64,000 nt of DNA from Roseateles sp. YR242 (lineage in GTDB: Bacteria > Pseudomonadota > Gammaproteobacteria > Burkholderiales > Burkholderiaceae_C): positions 468,946-532,945 of the forward strand of contig NZ_FOAV01000003.1 of the NCBI RefSeq assembly GCF_900109745.1, written 5' to 3'. The notes beneath the pieces are model-generated. The model made no database searches, was not told where the DNA came from, and saw only the letters and a program-made list of their open reading frames with translations. Both the position numbers and the translations under genes were made by a program. The stretch's first letter is position 1, and the number at the start of each line of letters is the position of its first letter. This document shows, piece after piece, positions 1 through 7,465 of this stretch.

Positions 1-1770
1 AACCCGCAGCTCTTTGCCCGTGTGGAGTCCCTGTGGCAGCGCCGTACCTCGCTGGGCCTCGGGGCCCAGGAGCAGCGCCTGATCGAGCGCCACTACAACA
101 GCCTCGTGCGCGCCGGTGCCAAGCTGGACGACGCCGGCAAGGCCCGCATGAAGGCCATCAATGCCGAGATGGCCACCCTGGGTGCACGTTTCAACCAGAA
201 CGTGCTGGCCGAGGTGAATGACTCCGCCGTGGTGGTGGACAAGGTCGAGGACCTGGCCGGCCTGAGCGACGAGCAGATCGCCACCGCCGCAACGGCCGCC
301 AAGACACGCGGCCTGGAAGGCAAGTACGTCATCGCCCTGCTGAACACCACCGGCCAGCCGGTGCTGTCCGAGCTGGAGAACCGCGCCCTGCGCGAGCGCA
401 TCTACAAGACCTCGATCGCCCGCGGCAGCCGCGGCAACGAGTTCGACAACACCGCCCTGGTCTCCCGCGTGGTGACGCTACGCGCCGAACGTGCGCGCCT
501 GCTGGGCTTTGCCACCCATGCGGACTTCGTGCTGAGTGACGAGACCGCCCGCAACCAGCAGGCCGTCAACGGCATGTTGCGCCAACTGGCACCGGCCGCC
601 GTGGCCGCTGCCCGTCGCGAAGGGGACGACCTGCAGGCCATGATCGATCGCGAGCAGGCCGCCAAGCATCAGCCCAGCTTCAAGCTGGCGGCGTGGGACT
701 GGAGCTTCTACAGCGAGAAGGTGCGCGCCGCCAAGTACGGCTTTGACGAGTCGCAGCTCAAGCCATACCTGGAAATGAAGAACGTGCTGGAGAACGGCGT
801 GTTCTATGCCGCTGGCCAGCTCTATGGCGTGACCTTCAAGGAACGCAAGGACCTGCCCGTCTATCACAAGGACGTGCTGGTCTACGACGTGTTCAACGCC
901 GACGGCTCGCAACTGGCCATCTTCATTGCCGACATGTATGCACGTCCGTCCAAGCGCGGTGGTGCCTGGATGAATGCGTATGTGGACCAGAGCGGCCTGT
1001 TCAACCAGAAGCCGGTGGTGGCCAACCATCTCAACATTCCCAAGCCGGCCGACGGCAAGCCCACGCTGCTGACCTGGGACGAAGTCAACACCATGTTCCA
1101 CGAGTTCGGCCATGCCCTGCACGGCATGTTCTCGAACGTGAAGTACCCCAGCATGGCCGGCACCCGGGTGCCGCGTGACTTCGTCGAGTACCCCTCGCAG
1201 GTCAACGAGATGTGGTCCACCTGGCCCAGCGTGCTGGCTAACTATGCCAAGCACTACAAGACCGGCCAGCCGATGCCACGTGAGCTGCTGGACAAAGTGC
1301 TGGCTGCGCGCCAGTTCAACCAGGGTTTTGCCACCACGGAATACCTGAGCGCCGCCATGCTGGACCAGCGCTGGCACCAACTGCCGCTGGAGCAGGTGCC
1401 GGCCGCCAAGGGCGTGATGGATTTCGAGGCCAAGGTGCTGCGTGAGGAGGGCTTCGACTACGCCGCCGTGCCCCCGCGTTACCGCACCCCCTACTTCAGC
1501 CACATCATGGGTGGTTATGCGGCGGGCTACTACGCCTATATCTGGTCGGAAGTGCTGGATGCCAACACGGTCGAGTGGTTCAAGGCCAACGGTGGGCTGA
1601 AGCGTGACCTGGGCGACATGTTCCGTGCCCGCCTGCTGTCGCAAGGCGGCAGCCAGGACGCACTGACCCTGTTCCGCAGCGTCGTGGGCCATGAGCCGGA
1701 AATCGAGCCGCTGCTGCAGCGCCGCGGCCTGGTGATCGAGAAGCCGAAGTCGGCCGGCACCGCGAAGTAA
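1..1770 (+). CDS. dcp: Peptidyl-dipeptidase Dcp-like M3 metallopeptidase (5' truncated by window)
   Basis: Frame 1 is open from the first base, so the start lies outside the window; 589 residues are visible against about 680 for Escherichia coli Dcp, so some 90 N-terminal residues are missing. The family removes C-terminal dipeptides from peptides, including those released by proteolysis, using one zinc ion. The zinc motif HEFGH is at visible residues 367-371, followed by a typical M3 C-terminal catalytic region (YxxYxxP-like segments, a GGYAAGYYAY stretch and an ending that reads EIEPLLQRRGL, which is Dcp-like rather than OpdA/PrlC-like). No signal peptide can be judged because the N-terminus is absent. 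The gene is followed at once by a strong terminator, so it ends its transcription unit. Confidence 0.88.
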   Translation, partial: NPQLFARVESLWQRRTSLGLGAQEQRLIERHYNSLVRAGAKLDDAGKARMKAINAEMATLGARFNQNVLAEVNDSAVVVDKVEDLAGLSDEQIATAATAAKTRGLEGKYVIALLNTTGQPVLSELENRALRERIYKTSIARGSRGNEFDNTALVSRVVTLRAERARLLGFATHADFVLSDETARNQQAVNGMLRQLAPAAVAAARREGDDLQAMIDREQAAKHQPSFKLAAWDWSFYSEKVRAAKYGFDESQLKPYLEMKNVLENGVFYAAGQLYGVTFKERKDLPVYHKDVLVYDVFNADGSQLAIFIADMYARPSKRGGAWMNAYVDQSGLFNQKPVVANHLNIPKPADGKPTLLTWDEVNTMFHEFGHALHGMFSNVKYPSMAGTRVPRDFVEYPSQVNEMWSTWPSVLANYAKHYKTGQPMPRELLDKVLAARQFNQGFATTEYLSAAMLDQRWHQLPLEQVPAAKGVMDFEAKVLREEGFDYAAVPPRYRTPYFSHIMGGYAAGYYAYIWSEVLDANTVEWFKANGGLKRDLGDMFRARLLSQGGSQDALTLFRSVVGHEPEIEPLLQRRGLVIEKPKSAGTAK

Positions 1771-1787
1771 CCCGTTGCGGACAGAAG

Positions 1788-1813
1788 AAAGGGCGCCTTC
1801 GGGCGCCCTTTGT
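1788..1813 (+). terminator. Rho-independent terminator after the M3 peptidase gene
   Basis: A perfect 10-bp stem (aaagggcgcc / ggcgcccttt) closes on a TTCG tetraloop, 17 bases after the stop codon. Because the stem carries A and T runs on its outer sides it may also serve the convergent DUF2242 gene. Confidence 0.88.
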
Positions 1814-1858
1814 CATTCAGGGGTTCCTGCCAGGGCGGCCCAGGCTGGACCGGCCCTT

Positions 1859-2518
1859 TCAGGGCGCCGCTTCCCCATTGGCCACGGGGGCTGATTGTTC
1901 CCGCAGCATCTTCTGCATCAACGCAAAGAACCGGTCATAAAACTGGCCGGCGGGGATGGTCTCGGAGGCCACCTTCACCAGGGATTCGGAGTTGGACGAC
2001 AGCGGCACCGAAATGGAGCCGATGGCGCTCACGCCCAGGCTGGTGGAGTTGGTGCTGCGTTTGACCGTGTAGCGGTCCTGCAGTGCGGAGACGTAGGCAG
2101 TGGCCAGCTTGCCGGCACCGCCCTCGGGCACGCAGACGATGTTGAAGCTGATCTCCACATGCACCTCGCCCTCTGGCTGGAAGCGCTTGCTGCCATTGAT
2201 GGAGCCACTCTGGGCCAGGTTGATGACATAACCCTGGCTGAGCAGCGCGCGACGGGCGGCCTCGCAGGTGTCCTCGACGCTGGCATCGAACAGGCGCGAG
2301 AAGGTCTCGTCGGCCTGGAACCGCTCGTTCAGATAGACCGAGTTCTTGCGGCTGTTGCCCGAATTGTCGCTGCCGAAGGCCGTGCAGCCAGCCAGGGCTG
2401 CCAGCGCCACCGTGAGGCAGACCGTTCGAAACGGTGAACCTGTGAAGGGGCGCCGGGGAATATGCCGGGGCCAAGCTGGGATGCGGAAAAGGCGGGAGGT
2501 ACGCTGGGTCATCGTCAT
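1859..2518 (-). CDS. DUF2242 family lipoprotein
   Basis: 219 residues. A hydrophobic segment with a lipobox (LAALAGC, Cys at about residue 46) after an unusually long basic leader suggests a lipoprotein signal; a shorter true N-terminus starting at a downstream codon is possible. The mature part, with the ETFSRLFDAS and CEAARRALLSQGY segments, matches the DUF2242 family found in Burkholderiales, whose function is unknown. It runs convergent to the M3 peptidase gene and shares the terminator between them. Subcellular location (outer membrane or periplasm) is inferred only from the lipobox. Confidence 0.75.
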   Translation of the reverse strand: MTMTQRTSRLFRIPAWPRHIPRRPFTGSPFRTVCLTVALAALAGCTAFGSDNSGNSRKNSVYLNERFQADETFSRLFDASVEDTCEAARRALLSQGYVINLAQSGSINGSKRFQPEGEVHVEISFNIVCVPEGGAGKLATAYVSALQDRYTVKRSTNSTSLGVSAIGSISVPLSSNSESLVKVASETIPAGQFYDRFFALMQKMLREQSAPVANGEAAP

Positions 2519-2638
2519 CGGGCCAGGATGGCCCCCGACGACATTATCGCCACTGGCGCGTCAAGCGCCCTTCAGCGGGCTGACGCCAGTGCTGCGGGTG
2601 TGTAAAGCGTCATGTCAAGGCCGACGTCCGCGCAGACC

Positions 2639-3046
2639 TCAGTGCCGGATCTGGGACGCCAGCAGCGTCTGCCATTCACCTTCCACGCAGGCGGACAGGC
2701 GCCGGGCGCGGCCCGGGCAGCGGTGCCAATGTTCCTGCGCGGCGGAGAGCAGCGCAGGCCAGTAGGGATGGTCACCCTCGCAACGGTTGCGGGAGATGAC
2801 CAGCGCGACCTCCTGGGTCTGTTCCAGACCGGCCGCATCAAAAAATTCCAACTGGGCCCGCACCACCACCGTCAGCGGGGTGGAGAGCAGCAGCTCCGCG
2901 TTCACGCAATGTGAAGGCTTGAAATCCGGGCTGGCCGGGGGCGCGGCAAAGCTCATACCAGCCGCCGCGTCCACGAACGGCGTGGGAACCGGCGCAGTCA
3001 TCATCGCGCTTGCCGTCGAGGCGCTCATTGTTGAGTTCTTGTCCAT
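2639..3046 (-). CDS. Hypothetical protein, 135 residues
   Basis: I chose the start at MDKNSTM because the open frame upstream reads as low-quality sequence; a second Met lies five residues further in. The first 45 residues are Ala/Ser/Pro-rich and probably disordered. The rest, with segments such as VVVRAQLEFFDAAG and EVALVISRNRCEG, looks like a compact beta-rich domain containing three Cys residues. I do not recognise a family. It is followed by the DUF2242 gene on the same strand with a gap of about 120 bases, so the two may be co-transcribed. Confidence 0.5.
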   Translation of the reverse strand: MDKNSTMSASTASAMMTAPVPTPFVDAAAGMSFAAPPASPDFKPSHCVNAELLLSTPLTVVVRAQLEFFDAAGLEQTQEVALVISRNRCEGDHPYWPALLSAAQEHWHRCPGRARRLSACVEGEWQTLLASQIRH

Positions 3047-3325
3047 GGCCTGAATCGTAGAGAGACCCCCTTGCGCCCCCTGTCGGGTGCCGGCGCAACC
3101 CTCTGTAGGACAGTGCCGCATCGGTCGGTATGGTGTCTCCCGACCCTGCGCCGATGGGCTGGTCAGGAGCGTTCACGGTACGACCTCCTTCTTATAGGAC
3201 CCGCCGTCCGGCGCCATGTCACGGCCGTTTGTCCTACAACGAGTCGCGGACGCGGACGACAGGTGCCCATGTTCGGCATACGTAGAGTTCATACCAGCAC
3301 GCCACGGGGCGCACCAAGGAGCCAG

Positions 3326-3526
3326 ATGATGGGACAGGCCGATCACTTCCAGACTTTCCACCTGCACGCCGACGACGGCCGGGCGCACGTTCATTGGACG
3401 TCCGTGTCCGACATGGAATCGGTGCTGGGACTGGAAGCGGCCCTGCCCTATCTGATGGACCACGCCCCCGCGACGTTCGCCGAGCCGGCCCCTGCCGTCG
3501 TGTCGAATCCCCGCCACGCCGCGTGA
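3326..3526 (+). CDS. Small hypothetical protein, 66 residues
   Basis: Begins with two adjacent ATG codons preceded by a good ribosome binding site (aaggag about 5-9 bases upstream). The product is His- and Asp-rich in its first third (HFQTFHLHADDGRAHVH) and has no signal peptide or membrane segment. It lies 31 bases upstream of the BON lipoprotein gene on the same strand, which suggests co-transcription. Function unknown; the good start context and spacing are the only support that it is real. Confidence 0.45.
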   Translation: MMGQADHFQTFHLHADDGRAHVHWTSVSDMESVLGLEAALPYLMDHAPATFAEPAPAVVSNPRHAA

Positions 3527-3557
3527 GCCTGTGTCTGTCATCGACAAGGAGATCTAC

Positions 3558-3875
3558 ATGATGATTCGAGCCACCGTTCTCGCCCTGGCCACTGCTGTGG
3601 GCGCCATCACGATGCTTCCGGGCTGTGCCGTCACCCGCGGCCAGTCTTCCGTTGGCGAATATGTGGACGACGCCTCCATCACCACCGCGGTGAAGGCGAA
3701 GTTTGTTGAAGCCAAGACCGTGGACGCTTCTTCCATCAGCGTGGAAACGCTGCAGGGTGAAGTGATGCTGTCGGGCTTTGCCAAGAGCGCCACCGAAAAG
3801 AGCAGTGCAGAACGCATTGCTCGTGACGTCAAGGGCGTGAAGCGGGTAAAGAACGAAATCGCCATCCGCAACTGA
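3558..3875 (+). CDS. BON-domain lipoprotein
   Basis: 105 residues, start chosen at the ATG with an AAGGAGAT site just upstream rather than at the in-frame GTG nine codons earlier. A hydrophobic signal ends in a lipobox (MLPGC). The remainder is one BON domain (DDASITTAVKAKF ... VKGVKRVKNEIAI), a phospholipid-binding fold known from OsmY, which protects the envelope under osmotic and other stress. A second BON lipoprotein lies at 6805-7251, and a two-component system lies between them, so a role in an envelope stress response is a fair inference. Confidence 0.85.
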   Translation: MMIRATVLALATAVGAITMLPGCAVTRGQSSVGEYVDDASITTAVKAKFVEAKTVDASSISVETLQGEVMLSGFAKSATEKSSAERIARDVKGVKRVKNEIAIRN

Positions 3876-4006
3876 CGGCGGGAACATGCGTGGGGACGGC
3901 CGTCCCCGCACAGTCCCCCTCGCGCGAACGGTCCGCATGCGTTGGCATGTTGGCCGTTCGCGCGCAGTCATTTCCACCTGTGTAGTCCCGTTCCGGGCCG
4001 TTCGCC

Positions 4007-4441
4007 ATGAACCCCCATGTCTCCAGTTCCACGCTGACTTGCTTCCTGGTGGAGGACAACGCCGTCATCCGGGAGAACCTGGTCGCGACCCTGGAGGAGA
4101 TGGTCGATTTACGCGTGCTCGGGCATGCCATCGACGAAAACGGTGCCCTGGATTGGATGACGCAAGAAAGCCGGCCCTGTGACCTGCTGATCATCGACAT
4201 CTTTCTCAACCAGGGGACGGGCCTGAACGTGCTGCAGGCGGCCAGCACCCGGATGCCATCCGCACACCGAGTGATCCTCAGCAACTACGCCACGCCGGAC
4301 ATGCGCCAGCGCTGCCTTGCGCTGGGCGCGCACCGGGTGTTCGACAAATCGGCGGAGTTGGAAGACTTGCTGGCGTATTGCCACAGCCTGGCCGAGCGGC
4401 AGGACCCCGATGCGGCGGCACCCCATGCAGACCGGTCCTGA
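4007..4441 (+). CDS. Orphan single-domain response regulator receiver
   Basis: 144 residues consisting of a CheY-like receiver only, with no output domain. The acidic pocket is VEDN (residues 15-18), the phospho-accepting Asp is D64 in LLIIDIF, the switch Ser/Thr is in VILSNY, and the conserved Lys is K114 (FDKS). The last 20 residues are a charged tail. Such proteins pass phosphate to or from a partner, or bind one directly. It lies next to the NarL-type regulator and CHASE3 kinase and runs convergent to the NarL gene; whether the kinase at 5181-6644 phosphorylates it is not shown by the sequence. Confidence 0.85.
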   Translation: MNPHVSSSTLTCFLVEDNAVIRENLVATLEEMVDLRVLGHAIDENGALDWMTQESRPCDLLIIDIFLNQGTGLNVLQAASTRMPSAHRVILSNYATPDMRQRCLALGAHRVFDKSAELEDLLAYCHSLAERQDPDAAAPHADRS

Positions 4442-4502
4442 ACCCGCTGAGCCCCGTGACCCCGGCTGCTGGCCGCACGATGGCCCAGTCGCCGGGGTGG
4501 GC

Positions 4503-5135
4503 TCACTCGATCAGGCCGTTCTTGAGCGCGTAGTAGGTCAGCTCGCTGTTGGTGTTGAGCGAAAGCTTTTCCAGCACGCGGGAGCGGTAGGTACTGACCG
4601 TCTTGACGCTCAGCGACATGCCGTCCGCGATGTGCCCGACAGTCTCCCCCCGAGCCAGGCGCAGGAAGACCTGCAGCTCCCGCTCCGACAAGGTGTCGTG
4701 TGGCGCTTGGTCGGGCGATGCCCCCAGGCCTTCAGCCAGCAGTTCTGCGACGGCCGGGGTGATGTATTTACGTCCCCGGAACACGGTTCGAACCGCAGTG
4801 GCGATCTCTTCAGGGTCGCATTCCTTGTTGAGATAGCCACTGGCGCCTTGCCGCAGCAAGGTGGTGGCGTAGTGGGTCTCCGGGAAGCCGCTGAGGATGA
4901 GGACGGGCAACTCCGGTTTGCGGGCCTTGATGGCCGCAAGGGTTTCCACGCCGCTCTGGTCGGGCAGCGAGAGGTCCATCAGCATGACGTCCAGCTCGCC
5001 AGCGCGCACGAGGTCAAGGGCCTCGCGGCCCGAGCTGGCTTCACCGGTGACCCGCAGGTCGACCTGTTCAGAGAGAAATTGCCGCAATCCAGCGCGGACA
5101 ATCGCGTGGTCATCAACGATGGCGATTCGGATCAT
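4503..5135 (-). CDS. NarL/FixJ-family response regulator
   Basis: 210 residues. Receiver domain at 1-120 with acidic pair D8-D9, phosphorylation site D54 (VMLMDLSLPD) and Lys K104, followed by a linker and a LuxR-type helix-turn-helix from about residue 146 (LSERELQVFLRLARGE ... VKTVSTYRSRVLEKL). It is transcribed divergently from the histidine kinase gene, with 45 bases between the starts, so the pair almost certainly forms one two-component system and shares a regulatory region. DNA targets are not evident; the flanking BON genes are candidates by position only. Confidence 0.9.
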   Translation of the reverse strand: MIRIAIVDDHAIVRAGLRQFLSEQVDLRVTGEASSGREALDLVRAGELDVMLMDLSLPDQSGVETLAAIKARKPELPVLILSGFPETHYATTLLRQGASGYLNKECDPEEIATAVRTVFRGRKYITPAVAELLAEGLGASPDQAPHDTLSERELQVFLRLARGETVGHIADGMSLSVKTVSTYRSRVLEKLSLNTNSELTYYALKNGLIE

Positions 5136-5180
5136 GGTGGCCCTGGTCAGTTGGGCTAGTTGCCCAAGGGAGTGTAGAGG

Positions 5181-6644
5181 ATGAGTTTCAAAGACACCGT
5201 GGCGAATCTGGGCAGCAAGACATGGGCCTTGCCGCTCGGGCTCTTTGTCGCCTTGCTGATGGTACTGATCAGCGAACTGGCCTACTTCGGAGCCGTCTCC
5301 CAGATGGACCGCCTGGTCACCTTGGGCCGGGCCCGGTTGGAACTGGTCAGACTGCTCGCGCGGGTGACGGACGCGGAGTCAGGGCAACGGGGATACCTGA
5401 TCACCGGCCGGCCCGAATATCTGGACCCCTACCGCTTTGCCGCCGAGGATGCTTCCAAGGGCCTGAACTCCCTCGAACGCATGTATTCGCAGGTGGGGGC
5501 GGAGGATGCCGAGCGCCGCAGCCGCGAGATTGCCACCGCCGTGGCCGCCAAGCTCAGCGAGCTGCAGGAAGTCCTCAAGCTCTATCAGGACGGCCGCACG
5601 CAGGCCGCCCAGACCTTGATGATGACCGACATTGGTCGGGACCAGATGGAGCAGATCCGCCGCCGTTCAGCCGAATTGCTGGCCGATGAGAACAACCGCA
5701 TCGCCCTGGGCACTGCCCAGGTCTACGACACCCTGATGCTCAACCGCATCGGTGTGGCCGCCATGACCCTGATCAGCCTGGTGGTGTTTGTGCTGTTTCT
5801 GCGCAAAAGCCGGGCCATGGACAACCAGCGGGAGCAGCAGCAACAGGACATCCGGGCGGAGCGTGACCGGCTGGAGATCGAGGTGGGCCGGCGCACGGCC
5901 GAGCTGACGCAGCTGGCGCGGCATCTGCAGACCGCCCGCGAGGACGAACGCGCCCGCCTGGCGCGTGATCTCCACGATGAACTGGGCGCCCTGCTGACGG
6001 CCGCCAAGCTGGATGTGGCGCGCCTGCGGCCCAAGTTGCAGGCCGAGGCGCCTGACCTGATGCAGCGGCTCAACCACCTCACCGAGACGCTCAACAGCGG
6101 CATTGCACTCAAGCGCCGCATCATCGAAGACCTGCGGCCTTCGACCCTGGACCAGCTGGGCCTGGTGCCCGCGCTGGAAATCCTCTGCCGGGAGACGTCC
6201 GAGCGCCTGGGCGTGCCGATCGAGGTGGATCTGGACACCGACGTGCAATTGCCACGCAGCGCTCAGCTCACCGCCTTCCGCCTGGTGCAGGAAGGGCTGA
6301 ACAACATGTCCAAGTATGCGCAGGCCACCCATGCCAAGGTCAGTCTCAAGCAGGAATACGCCCAGGCGCTGGTGAGTGTGCTGGACAACGGCTGTGGCTT
6401 TGATCCTTCGCGCATGACGCTGGGCTCCCACGGGCTGCTGGGCATGCGTTTCCGGGTGGAAGCAGAGCGTGGACAACTGCAATTGCGCAGTGCGCCGGGC
6501 CAGGGCTGCGAGATCCGTGCCTGGCTCCCCTTGTCGGCGCAACCGGTAGCCGAGCTCGACACCCCTGACGTAGGCCTGCTCCTACAGCCGACCGGCACGG
6601 CGGGCGACCCGGCATCGTGGCAGCCACCGACCCCGCGCGGTTGA
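5181..6644 (+). CDS. CHASE3 sensor histidine kinase (HisKA_3 type)
   Basis: 487 residues in the inner membrane. TM1 at about 16-40; a periplasmic CHASE3 sensory domain at about 41-185 carrying the signature DAESGQRGYLITG; TM2 at about 188-208; a short coiled coil; then HisKA_3 with the phospho-accepting His at 265 (ARDLHDELGA) and a HATPase_c domain (N box around NNMSKYA, G1 box DNGCGFD, G2 box HGLLGM). This architecture pairs with NarL-type regulators, one of which is encoded divergently next door. The C-terminal 35 residues beyond the ATPase domain are Pro-rich and probably disordered. The stimulus is unknown. Confidence 0.92.
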   Translation: MSFKDTVANLGSKTWALPLGLFVALLMVLISELAYFGAVSQMDRLVTLGRARLELVRLLARVTDAESGQRGYLITGRPEYLDPYRFAAEDASKGLNSLERMYSQVGAEDAERRSREIATAVAAKLSELQEVLKLYQDGRTQAAQTLMMTDIGRDQMEQIRRRSAELLADENNRIALGTAQVYDTLMLNRIGVAAMTLISLVVFVLFLRKSRAMDNQREQQQQDIRAERDRLEIEVGRRTAELTQLARHLQTAREDERARLARDLHDELGALLTAAKLDVARLRPKLQAEAPDLMQRLNHLTETLNSGIALKRRIIEDLRPSTLDQLGLVPALEILCRETSERLGVPIEVDLDTDVQLPRSAQLTAFRLVQEGLNNMSKYAQATHAKVSLKQEYAQALVSVLDNGCGFDPSRMTLGSHGLLGMRFRVEAERGQLQLRSAPGQGCEIRAWLPLSAQPVAELDTPDVGLLLQPTGTAGDPASWQPPTPRG

Positions 6645-6804
6645 GCGCCTGTCTACAGTGAAGCCATGGTCCGGGAGAAATCCCGGCGCCATCGCTTACC
6701 AACACAGGACCGCAAGGCAGGACCCTCACATCACCCAAAGGTACGGCTTCGGCGCCGCCCCTGAGCCCCCTCGCGGATCCTCCTCCCAACCGAAAGGAGC
6801 CCAT

Positions 6805-7251
6805 ATGAAGCACGCTCAAGAACACCGCCCGATGCTGATGGTGTTGCCTGCCCTGGTGGCGGCCGTGGCCCTGGCAGCCTGTGGCCGCGAGGACGATGAC
6901 CGCACGGCGGGCCAACGGCTGGACGACGGTATCTCCAAGATGGAGCAGAAGTCGGATCAGGCTCGCCAGGACACTCGCGAAGCCATGGACAACATGGGGC
7001 AGAAGATGGACCGCGCCACCGATAAGGTCAGCGCTCAAGCCCATGACGCCTCCATCACCACCTCGATCAAGACAGCGCTGGCGGGGGACCCCAAGCTCAG
7101 CGCATTGGATGTGAAGGTAGAAACCAGCAACGGTCATGTGACCCTGGATGGCACCGCGCCTGATTTGGCCGCGCGGGACCGCGCCGGTTCCATGGCGCTG
7201 GCAACCAAGGGTGTTCAGTCGGTCAACAACCGAATCAAGGTCAATGGCTGA
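6805..7251 (+). CDS. BON-domain lipoprotein with helical spacer
   Basis: 148 residues; ATG with an AAGGAG site 6-11 bases upstream. A lipoprotein signal ends at LAAC (Cys about residue 27). Residues 30-80 are a charged, heptad-like helix (KMEQKSDQARQDTREAM ...), and residues 80-148 form one BON domain (DASITTSIKTALAG ... GVQSVNNRIKV). The helix could span periplasmic space or oligomerise. It follows the histidine kinase gene by 160 bases on the same strand and ends with a strong terminator. Confidence 0.88.
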   Translation: MKHAQEHRPMLMVLPALVAAVALAACGREDDDRTAGQRLDDGISKMEQKSDQARQDTREAMDNMGQKMDRATDKVSAQAHDASITTSIKTALAGDPKLSALDVKVETSNGHVTLDGTAPDLAARDRAGSMALATKGVQSVNNRIKVNG

Positions 7252-7297
7252 TTTCAGCGTCTGATCTGGACAGCGCCTGAGCGGCGCACTGCCTGCG

Positions 7298-7347
7298 GGG
7301 CCCCGGCCTCTCGCTCCACTCCAGGGCGAGGGGCCGGGGCCCTTTTT
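7298..7347 (+). terminator. Rho-independent terminator after the second BON gene
   Basis: A long G/C-rich hairpin pairs gggccccggcc-tctcgc with gcgag-gggccggggccc (one mismatch at the T), followed by TTTTT. It separates the envelope-stress locus from the effector-like gene. Confidence 0.9.
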
Positions 7348-7465
7348 GCGATTAAGCAGCGTGGGTCTCAAGGGCGGGATGAACCGATCCGGGCGCATGA
7401 CAACTCATGACCAGAGCGACGTGCCCTTCCGGCGCGGCTCGCTTTTGCAACAGCAGGAGTCAGCG

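Noticed and set aside
478..1692. Long open frame (about 400 codons) on the minus strand inside the M3 peptidase gene
   Set aside because: It mirrors the codon pattern of the opposite gene in high-GC DNA and its translation is His/Val/Leu-rich without any family features.
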